In this document: positions 1 to 5,248 of the stretch, piece after piece
Layout of the letters: each line of letters opens with the position of its first letter
How positions within the stretch are numbered: the first letter of the stretch is position 1
From: Candidatus Fibrimonadales bacterium
GTDB lineage: Bacteria > Fibrobacterota > Fibrobacteria > Fibrobacterales > Fibrobacteraceae
DNA: 5,248 nt
Reading direction: 5' to 3'
Assembly: GCA_009777135.1 (NCBI GenBank)
Contig: WRMM01000171.1
Span: 1 to 5,248, forward strand
Made by a program: the position numbers and the translations under genes
The notes under the pieces: generated by a model
The model's input: only the letters and a program-made list of their open reading frames with translations
What the model was told of the DNA's origin: nothing
Database searches by the model: none

Positions 1-576
1 CAGCACGAATCTTTTAGCGAAATGAAAAATATGCAGAAATTTGCAGAACTTTGGAATATAAGTTTGAAACATGGATTTCTCTATACAGATGCATCTATTT
101 TTGCTTATACCCCCATAATTAGGAGATATTTGCTAAGCGCTTTTGCTTTTAGCTATGGAAACGTTTTTAACAATGCCGCAAGAGATGATGCTGAAATTTT
201 TTATCAAGGCGGCGGCAGAACTCTGCGTGGTTATCGTTTTCGCAGCGTGTTTCCATATAAGATAGAAAATGATACTGTGCAAATTGGCGGGCTTTCTCCG
301 CAATATTTTAGAATAAATGAGGAGCTAAGAATAATTCCCCCCTGGCAGTCTCTCCGAAATTTTCAGCTTGTCCAGTTTACAGACTGGGTTCACATAAGCG
401 ATTCGGATAAATCCTTTAACTCTGCGCAAGAAATGTCGCTTGGGCTTGGCTTGCGCTATAAATGGCAGTTTTTGACAATTAGGCTAGACTACGCTCTAAA
501 AACACAGTTCAATGATTTTAAACCAGATAAGCTTAGCTTTTCGCACATAGTTTTTGATTTATCGCAAGCGATTTAA
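1..576 (+). CDS. C-terminal part of a BamA/TamA-like (Omp85 superfamily) outer-membrane protein, 5' end outside the window
   Basis: The frame is open from base 1, with no stop or convincing start before the ATG at 22, so this is the last 191 residues of a longer gene. What is seen: alternating amphipathic beta-strands, a Gly-rich loop (GGGRTLRGY, about residues 71-78) matching the conserved L6 loop motif R-G-Y/F of Omp85 barrels, and a strand with a following turn (FQLVQFTDWVHISD) where family members have the 'VxFxDxG' strand. Then come GLGLRY and IRLDYAL strands and a last strand, VFDLSQAI, resembling the usual '(I/F)xxGQ-x-F' ending. Family knowledge: such barrels insert or export proteins across the outer membrane and usually carry N-terminal POTRA domains, which here would lie upstream. 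The final residue is Ile rather than the usual Phe. BamA and TamA (COG4775 or COG0729) cannot be told apart from this fragment. The gene ends inside the 3' end of the opposing exporter gene. Confidence 0.85.
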   Translation, partial: QHESFSEMKNMQKFAELWNISLKHGFLYTDASIFAYTPIIRRYLLSAFAFSYGNVFNNAARDDAEIFYQGGGRTLRGYRFRSVFPYKIENDTVQIGGLSPQYFRINEELRIIPPWQSLRNFQLVQFTDWVHISDSDKSFNSAQEMSLGLGLRYKWQFLTIRLDYALKTQFNDFKPDKLSFSHIVFDLSQAI

Positions 577-2913
577 TTTATATCGCCGGGCATCCACAAA
601 CCCGGCTGCAATCGGGAATATAATTGAGTGCGCCAGCATAATACTCAAAATTCCTATAACCATTACCACGCCCAGATTTTTTAAACCAAGGTGCGATGAA
701 AAACACGCGCTCGTAAATGCCACAGTCGGTATCAGATAAGAAATCATCACTGTTATGCCACTATTTGCGCAAATAAACTTGAGCGATCCGGTTCCTTCTT
801 CCCAGTATCTTTGCCATAAAAACAGAGATCCATCTATGGAAATGCCTATTAGAAACGGCAATGCCAGAATGCTATAGAAAGTCAATGGTATATTCAGCAA
901 ATATAAAATACCAAAAAACCATAAAAAACCCACTGCTGGAGAAACCAAAATTAAAAATATGCGATTTCTCATATTTTGAAACAGCAAAAGCCAAAGCAAA
1001 ATTGCCATAAAGCCAAACATTGTGCAATGGCGCAATTGAGGCAGGCTCAAATCAAGCAAAGCAGCGCGTATCATGGGCTCTCCGGTATTTTTTAGCGGAG
1101 TGCCAAAGAGAGAAATTTCACTAACGCTTCTTGCAAACCTGCGGCATGCAAGGCCATCGTCAATATCAAATGTCGGGAAAATAAAACCAAATTCTCCAAT
1201 GCTTCCGTCTTTGCCTAAAAATTTTAGCTGATAGCTCTCTGGCAAATCTGCTGTTTTTACAGGTTTTAAATCCCAATTTTTCATTATTTTATTAACATTT
1301 ATTAAGTCGCTGCCATGCAATGTTTTCAAAATTTCCGGTGTTAGGGATGAGTGTATTTCTCTTAAAATTCTTAGTTTTTTATCTTGCTCTCTTGGCAAGA
1401 GGCTTGCTAGCGTTACCCAGTTTATTTGCGGATAGTTGTTAACAGCGGCTTCTGAATATGCTGCATTCGGAAAAAATGCTATAATTGGTTCCGTATTGTA
1501 TTCCTCTATATTTTTTAAAATTTCATACACCTGTTCAGAGGGTTTTGGAAATTCCGTTTTGGAAAAGCGGTATTCCATTTTCGGAAAAACTCCATGAATA
1601 ACGAGAACAATTGTTGCCAAAAAAATCATGATAACGTATTTTTTTGCAATATTTAAAGGCTTAGGCGAAAAGTCCGAAAGTTTATAGATTATTTTTGTAA
1701 ATAAATGAAATTTGCGTTTTTTCTGCAAAACTATTAGCATTGCAGGAAGCACCGTGCTTATGGCAAACAAATTAAATAAAATTCCAAGCCCGCCAGCAAT
1801 TCCAAGTTCTCTTAACCCCTGCAACGGAACAAAAAGCAGGCAAAAAAGCATTGAAGAGCTTATGAATGCGCTAACGGCAAAAGGCTGCCCAATGCCAAGA
1901 ATCGTGCTTTCCAATGCAAGCTTAACGCTTAAACCTTTTTGCATTTCTTCTGTGTATCTTGAAAGCAGATGCACTGCGTTTCGCCCTCCGAGAGCCGGTA
2001 TTATTAAACCCAGTATTATTGTAAATATATTTATTCTGCCGAATAAAATTGCCACGCTTGCAAATGTCCATAAAGCCGCCATAGACAGGCTGAGCGCAGA
2101 GATAAAGGATATTGCCGGTATTTTGAAGCAAGCTAAAATGAATATTGCAAGCAATATTGCGGCGGAAATCAATGCCAAAGTTCTTGCCTCGGACAATATG
2201 GTTCTGCTGCTTGCCACAAAATCATAAATTGCTCCTCCGTAAAGCACTTCTATATTTTCATTTTTCAAAGAATCGGCTTTTGCTCTTGCCAGCTTATGCA
2301 GCTCTCTCATATCCGTCAAGTTTGAATTGTCTTTGGTAGGATAAATTTCGAGCACTCTTATTGTTCCGTCTGCGTTGCCTCTAAAGCTTTTAAGCCTTTT
2401 AAGATATTTTTCTTCAATGTCTTCCAAGGAAAAAGTAAAATCGTCCAAATCTAAAGTGTCTTGGACAAGTTCAACTATAAATGGATTCAATTTTTCTTTT
2501 TGTTTTGTTGTTAGCTTTTTTATTCTCTCGTTAATGGTTTCTAAATCATAAAGATTTATGTACAGCAGTTTGTGTTCATTGTAAAAATCTGATTCTGTGC
2601 GGTATTCAGCCAAATTAACAAGCGAGCTTTGCCCCAAGGCTTTTGCCATGCTAGACATAAATTTCGTATTGGCTGCGCTATCCGGGGATTTTGAAAGAAT
2701 TATCAAGGATTGCCAGCCCCCAAATTTTTTATGAATAGAATCTTGAGCTGTTATTGCAGGATGCTCTTTAGGCAGCAAGTCTGCCAGGCTCAGTTCCCAG
2801 CGCAAATTTGAAACAGGATATACGCTTAAAATGGATAGCATTGCAGCAAAGGCTATTATCAGCCTCGGTGAATTCTGTAAGAACAGCAAAAACCTTGTTA
2901 TTAAAGAAAACAT
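559..2913 (-). CDS. RND superfamily / MMPL-family exporter, 12 predicted membrane segments
   Basis: A 784-residue inner-membrane protein with the duplicated RND layout. TM1 is at about 15-34, a first periplasmic domain at about 36-242, TM2-6 at about 243-395, a basic cytoplasmic linker at 398-425 and TM7 at about 425-443. A second periplasmic domain follows at about 445-628, TM8-12 at about 630-772, and a basic tail (ARRYKLNRLR). Length and topology fit MMPL/HpnN-type 'predicted exporters' (COG1033-like), which use the proton gradient to move lipids or other hydrophobic molecules. The TM4 motif is present in form (ALGGRNAVHLLSRYTEE, 307-323), but the usual Asp is Arg311. The TM10 counterpart (IGISIDGSLFLWQRYWEE, 689-706) keeps Asp694. 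The start is supported by an AGGA eight bases upstream and by a typical RND N-terminus. The gene is divergent from the barrel gene at 2936 and overlaps the barrel gene ending at 576 by 18 bp. The substrate is unknown; lipid or hydrophobe export is inferred from family. Confidence 0.9.
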   Translation of the reverse strand: MFSLITRFLLFLQNSPRLIIAFAAMLSILSVYPVSNLRWELSLADLLPKEHPAITAQDSIHKKFGGWQSLIILSKSPDSAANTKFMSSMAKALGQSSLVNLAEYRTESDFYNEHKLLYINLYDLETINERIKKLTTKQKEKLNPFIVELVQDTLDLDDFTFSLEDIEEKYLKRLKSFRGNADGTIRVLEIYPTKDNSNLTDMRELHKLARAKADSLKNENIEVLYGGAIYDFVASSRTILSEARTLALISAAILLAIFILACFKIPAISFISALSLSMAALWTFASVAILFGRINIFTIILGLIIPALGGRNAVHLLSRYTEEMQKGLSVKLALESTILGIGQPFAVSAFISSSMLFCLLFVPLQGLRELGIAGGLGILFNLFAISTVLPAMLIVLQKKRKFHLFTKIIYKLSDFSPKPLNIAKKYVIMIFLATIVLVIHGVFPKMEYRFSKTEFPKPSEQVYEILKNIEEYNTEPIIAFFPNAAYSEAAVNNYPQINWVTLASLLPREQDKKLRILREIHSSLTPEILKTLHGSDLINVNKIMKNWDLKPVKTADLPESYQLKFLGKDGSIGEFGFIFPTFDIDDGLACRRFARSVSEISLFGTPLKNTGEPMIRAALLDLSLPQLRHCTMFGFMAILLWLLLFQNMRNRIFLILVSPAVGFLWFFGILYLLNIPLTFYSILALPFLIGISIDGSLFLWQRYWEEGTGSLKFICANSGITVMISYLIPTVAFTSACFSSHLGLKNLGVVMVIGILSIMLAHSIIFPIAAGFVDARRYKLNRLR
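585..606. other. Short GC stem-loop near the convergent gene ends (weak terminator candidate)
   Basis: GCCGGG (585-590) and CCCGGC (601-606) form a perfect 6-bp stem around a 10-base loop. It lies 9 bp beyond the stop codon of the plus-strand barrel gene, a suitable place for ending that transcript. No T-tract follows on either strand, and the bases also encode residues 770-776 of the exporter, so the stem could be coincidental. On the minus strand it would lie before that gene's own stop. Confidence 0.25.
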
Positions 2914-2922
2914 TTGTAAATT
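2895..2922 (+). promoter_or_regulatory. Weak candidate promoter for the divergent barrel gene
   Basis: TTGTTA (2895-2900) and TAAATT (2917-2922) each match the sigma-70 -35 and -10 consensus at four of six positions, with a 16-base spacer. Most of this lies inside the 5' coding end of the opposing exporter gene. If used, the transcript would start only a few bases before the ATG at 2936. In AT-rich DNA such matches are common, so this is only a candidate. Confidence 0.15.
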
Positions 2923-2925
2923 CCT
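2922..2925 (-). promoter_or_regulatory. Ribosome binding site of the RND exporter gene
   Basis: On the minus strand the sequence reads AGGA, then eight bases, then the ATG at 2913-2911. This is a good Shine-Dalgarno core at normal spacing and supports the chosen start. The two plus-strand starts in the window (2936 and 4328) have no comparable site. Confidence 0.6.
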
Positions 2926-2935
2926 AATCTAGTAA

Positions 2936-4306
2936 ATGAAAAAATTTTTTGCATTGATCTTTCTCCTTGCTTTTTGCGCGAGCGCGCAGGAAGCTGCAGA
3001 AGATTCATCTATTGTAAAAATAGAGCATAAAAGCTTGCTATTGAACGCAGTATCTTGGCCTTTTGTGCATATAGTTCAGCCTACAGTTGAACTTCTAATG
3101 TATCCTATTATACCGCCGCTGCTTTACATGTCGAGGGAAAATTTGATAGAGAGAGGCAAAGAACTCATAACTTTTGGCGAAAAAAGGCAAATAATGTTTT
3201 ACCCCATAATAAATGCCAAGGTAGGCAGCCAAGCGAGCATAGGTTTTGCCTACTGGCATTCGGATACTTTTTTTGACGATGATAGAATATTCTTTTCTCC
3301 GCATCTTTATGTCAATGCAGACTGGGACGTTGCAATGCGTTATAGAAAAAATAAAATTTATGGCAGCGATTTTTATTGGGGGTTAAACGCAAGTTACAGA
3401 GAAGATGGGGACAACGGGTTTAGGGATATGAGCGGAACTGAATATTTTTTTACGGATAGTTCTGTTTATTTTAATCCTTATGGAGGATTAAAGTTTGCTG
3501 AAAATTGGGGTTTGGAATTAGGCATATCTTTTAATTTTTACAGATTTGATTATCCAAATTTGGATGAAAATATTATTGAAGGCGATTCAGTTTCCAATCG
3601 CGGATTTTATAAAAATTATGAGGCATATCCCTTAACTTTTTCCCTATTGCACAATAGTCTTGACATGCCATATGCAGCAACTAGAGGCCGTAGATTTTCC
3701 CTTAGCTATACTTACACGCCAGTTAGCATGTACAACGATACCAAAGACCATAACTATCATGTTGTAGAGAGTCGTTTGGTAAATTACAATTTGCTTGGCG
3801 GCAGAAGCTACGCCATGACTGTTGCGGAGAGCAATGCCAATAGGGAAAGGTTAAAAAATCTTACTTTTGCGGAGGCTGTTGAAATTTTAAATCCAATAAA
3901 CGTGAGAGAAGAAATTTTAGACAGGCGAGTACTTATAACGCAATTGAGAATGCGTTATATGTTAGAAGAAAACGAGGGTAAAGCACCGTTTACCGCTATG
4001 AGCAAGCTGGGCGGCAATTTTCCGCTTCGCGCTTATGAAGACGGCCATTTTACCGCACCTTTAGTTCTTGGCGTTTCTAACGAGTATCGCTGGCCTATAG
4101 ACCGTTATGCCGATGCGTTAATTTTCAATGAATACGGCTTATACGGAAAGGATTTCAGCAGATTGCATTTATCCAGCTTAAAGAATTCTTATGGCATTGG
4201 TTTTAGAATTCGCACTCCGCATTTTTTTATAACTCGTTTTGCTCTGGCTTTTCATGGAAGGCATGGGGTAACTTTGATTTTGACTACGCGCCCAGAGTTT
4301 GATTAA
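2936..4306 (+). CDS. Secreted Omp85-like outer-membrane beta-barrel protein without POTRA domains
   Basis: A 456-residue protein. It begins with a clear signal peptide (basic KK, hydrophobic core FFALIFLLAF, likely cleavage after CASA at residue 17), which fixes the start. After a short linker comes a region with hydrophobic stretches (about 35-65), then 'ERGKELITFGEKRQIMFYP' (72-90), where the beta-strands begin. The rest looks like a 16-strand-type barrel. HNSLDMPYAATRG (239-251) resembles the Omp85 'D-x-x-P-x-x-P-x-G' motif. LGGNFPLRAYEDGHF (358-372) matches the L6 loop with Arg365 kept but the usual Gly replaced by Ala366. EYRWPI (383-388) and YGIGFRIRTP (419-428) match late strands of the family. 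There is no space for POTRA repeats. The protein ends in TTRPEFD, without a terminal aromatic residue. Residues 298-330 look helical and charged, possibly an inserted loop. It acts in the outer membrane; its cargo is unknown. It may work with the divergent RND exporter. No Shine-Dalgarno site is visible. Confidence 0.85.
   Translation: MKKFFALIFLLAFCASAQEAAEDSSIVKIEHKSLLLNAVSWPFVHIVQPTVELLMYPIIPPLLYMSRENLIERGKELITFGEKRQIMFYPIINAKVGSQASIGFAYWHSDTFFDDDRIFFSPHLYVNADWDVAMRYRKNKIYGSDFYWGLNASYREDGDNGFRDMSGTEYFFTDSSVYFNPYGGLKFAENWGLELGISFNFYRFDYPNLDENIIEGDSVSNRGFYKNYEAYPLTFSLLHNSLDMPYAATRGRRFSLSYTYTPVSMYNDTKDHNYHVVESRLVNYNLLGGRSYAMTVAESNANRERLKNLTFAEAVEILNPINVREEILDRRVLITQLRMRYMLEENEGKAPFTAMSKLGGNFPLRAYEDGHFTAPLVLGVSNEYRWPIDRYADALIFNEYGLYGKDFSRLHLSSLKNSYGIGFRIRTPHFFITRFALAFHGRHGVTLILTTRPEFD
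2939..2950. repeat. A6T6 palindromic tract just after a start codon
   Basis: AAAAAATTTTTT follows the ATG of the barrel gene directly and encodes Lys-Lys-Phe-Phe of the signal peptide. Phased A-tracts of this kind bend DNA, and it lies 26-37 bp upstream of the divergent exporter start, where promoter or UP-like elements could act. It may simply reflect AT-rich codon choice in a signal peptide. Confidence 0.4.
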
Positions 4307-4315
4307 CTCAATTTC

Positions 4316-4321
4316 TATATT
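4316..4321 (+). promoter_or_regulatory. Candidate -10 element directly upstream of the aconitase gene
   Basis: TATATT matches five of six bases of the -10 consensus and ends six bases before the ATG at 4328, so transcription from it would give a nearly leaderless mRNA. No good -35 lies at 16-18 bp: TTGATT at 4299 is too close and TTGACT at 4280 is too far. Co-transcription with the barrel gene 21 bp upstream is an equally good explanation. Confidence 0.2.
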
Positions 4322-4327
4322 ACCCCC

Positions 4328-5248
4328 ATGCTTTTTAATGCTGATTTAATTCACGATGTTTATGCTAAAATTCCCTCCAGAGTTTTAACTGCGCGCCGGA
4401 CTTTGGGCAGGCCGCTCACTTTAACGGAAAAAATTCTTTATGCGCATTTGATAGATGGCTGCGAAGAAAAAATTTATGCGCGCGGCAAGGATTTTGCCGA
4501 GTTTAATCCAGACAGGGCAGCAATGCAGGATGCTACTGCGCAAATGGCTCTTTTGCAGTTTACGACAGCTGGCAGGCCAAGCTCTGCGGTTCCGGTTTCC
4601 GTGCATTGCGACCATCTGATTTTGGCGCGCAAAAATGCGGTATCCGATTTAGCCGAGGCAAAAGATGAGAACAAAGAAGTTTATGCTTTTTTAGAAAGCG
4701 TTTGCAAAAAATACGGTCTTGACTTTTGGGAACCAGGCGCAGGCATTATTCACCAGGTTGTATTTGAGAACTACGCTTTCCCAGGCGGCTTGCTCATAGG
4801 AACGGATAGCCATACCGTTAATGCTGGCGGCCTTGGGATGCTGGCTGTGGGCGTTGGCGGCGCAGACGCCGTGGATGCAATGGTCAGTTTGCCGTGGGAA
4901 TTAAAGTTTCCGCGCATTATAGGCGTTAAGCTGCGCGGTTCTCTTAGCGGTTTTGCAAGCCCTAAAGATGTGATTTTGAAATTGGCTGGCATACTGAAAG
5001 TTTCTGGCGGAACGGACTGCGTAATAGAATATTTTGGCGATGGCGCAAAAACTATTTCTGCAACTGGCAAAGGAACAATTTGCAATATGGGCGCAGAAGT
5101 TGGCGCAACTTGCAGCATATTTGGCTTTGATGCTTCCATGGAAAAATATTTGCGCGCAACAGGCAGGGCAGAGATTGCAGATGCCGCTAAAAAAATAGTT
5201 TCTTGCCTGCGCTGCGATGCAGAAGTTGAAGTTGAGCCAGAAAAATAT
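4328..5248 (+). CDS. acn: Aconitate hydratase, mitochondrial type, N-terminal 307 residues (3' end outside the window)
   Basis: This open frame runs without a stop from the ATG at 4328 to the last base. Aconitase interconverts citrate and isocitrate through cis-aconitate in the cytoplasm with a [4Fe-4S] cluster. The sequence closely follows mitochondrial aconitase: GRPLTLTEKILYAHL (27-41), AMQDATAQMALLQF (65-78), HCDH (93-96), IIHQVVFENYA, IGTDSHTVNAGGLG, PWELKFPRIIGVKLRGSLSG, SPKDVILKLAGIL and ICNMGAEVGAT. Active-site residues corresponding to pig Gln72, Asp100-His101, His147, Asp165-Ser166-His167 and Glu262 are present here as Q72, D95-H96, H142, D160-S161-H162 and E257. The three cluster cysteines (pig 358, 421, 424) would fall beyond the window. 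The family is about 750 residues, so roughly 40% is shown. A stop in the same frame at 4304-4306 makes 4328 the first possible ATG; no Shine-Dalgarno site precedes it, only CCCCC. The gene may be co-transcribed with the barrel gene. It probably serves citrate-to-2-oxoglutarate flux for glutamate synthesis or the TCA cycle. Confidence 0.95.
   Translation, partial: MLFNADLIHDVYAKIPSRVLTARRTLGRPLTLTEKILYAHLIDGCEEKIYARGKDFAEFNPDRAAMQDATAQMALLQFTTAGRPSSAVPVSVHCDHLILARKNAVSDLAEAKDENKEVYAFLESVCKKYGLDFWEPGAGIIHQVVFENYAFPGGLLIGTDSHTVNAGGLGMLAVGVGGADAVDAMVSLPWELKFPRIIGVKLRGSLSGFASPKDVILKLAGILKVSGGTDCVIEYFGDGAKTISATGKGTICNMGAEVGATCSIFGFDASMEKYLRATGRAEIADAAKKIVSCLRCDAEVEVEPEKY

Noticed and set aside
554..739. 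Plus-strand 61-codon frame following the first barrel gene
   Set aside because: It is antisense to the exporter's last membrane segment and shows no family features or ribosome site.
1712..2227. Plus-strand open frame of 171 codons inside the exporter gene
   Set aside because: It lies antisense to conserved membrane segments of the RND protein, has no recognisable domain and no ribosome site; it is a shadow of the real gene.
2966..2989. Possible lipobox (LAFC) in the barrel protein signal peptide
   Set aside because: Phe directly before Cys does not fit the lipobox, which needs Gly, Ala or Ser there; cleavage after CASA by signal peptidase I fits better.
4421..4674. Two overlapping minus-strand frames of 64 and 66 codons
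   Set aside because: Both are antisense to the well-supported aconitase N-terminus and look like random Arg/Ala-rich shadows.
4771..5139. Minus-strand open frame of 122 codons opposite the aconitase gene
   Set aside because: Its Pro/Ala/Ser-rich sequence is what the complement of conserved aconitase codons would give; the plus-strand frame has clear active-site motifs.
1..5248. CRISPR arrays, tRNA or rRNA genes, insertion sequences, attachment sites
   Set aside because: No spaced direct repeats, tRNA-like folds, terminal inverted repeats or transposase motifs were seen; nearly every base is in one of four clear protein-coding genes.

Overview
The window looks like ordinary chromosomal DNA from an AT-rich Gram-negative bacterium with a full outer membrane. 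Two Omp85-type outer-membrane barrels, an RND-type inner-membrane exporter and a mitochondrial-type aconitase sit together. That mix, along with weak or absent Shine-Dalgarno sites on the plus-strand genes, suggests the Fibrobacterota/Bacteroidota (FCB) group. The assignment is an inference; I cannot test it without a search. I see no mobile element, CRISPR array, RNA gene or phage gene.

Layout. Positions 1-576 (+) hold the 3' end of a BamA/TamA-like outer-membrane protein gene that begins upstream of the window. It overlaps, tail to tail by 18 bp, a large minus-strand gene (559-2913) for a 784-residue RND/MMPL-family exporter. Only 22 bp separate that gene's start from the start of a divergent plus-strand gene (2936-4306). 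The latter encodes a secreted Omp85-like barrel of 456 residues without room for POTRA domains. After a 21-bp gap, a mitochondrial-type aconitase gene (4328 onward) begins and runs off the right edge. Coding density is close to 100%, and no gene-free stretch exceeds 22 bp.

Working together. The exporter and the two barrels could form an envelope export or lipid-trafficking neighbourhood, with an inner-membrane RND pump between two outer-membrane barrels. This rests on adjacency and family membership only. The aconitase is a core carbon-metabolism enzyme and is probably an unrelated passenger, although its spacing allows co-transcription with the upstream barrel gene.

The most interesting sequence-level observation is an asymmetry in the RND protein. 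The conserved membrane Asp expected in TM4 of the first half is an Arg (R311), while the equivalent Asp in TM10 of the second half is kept (D694). I do not see a convincing wholly new system in this window.
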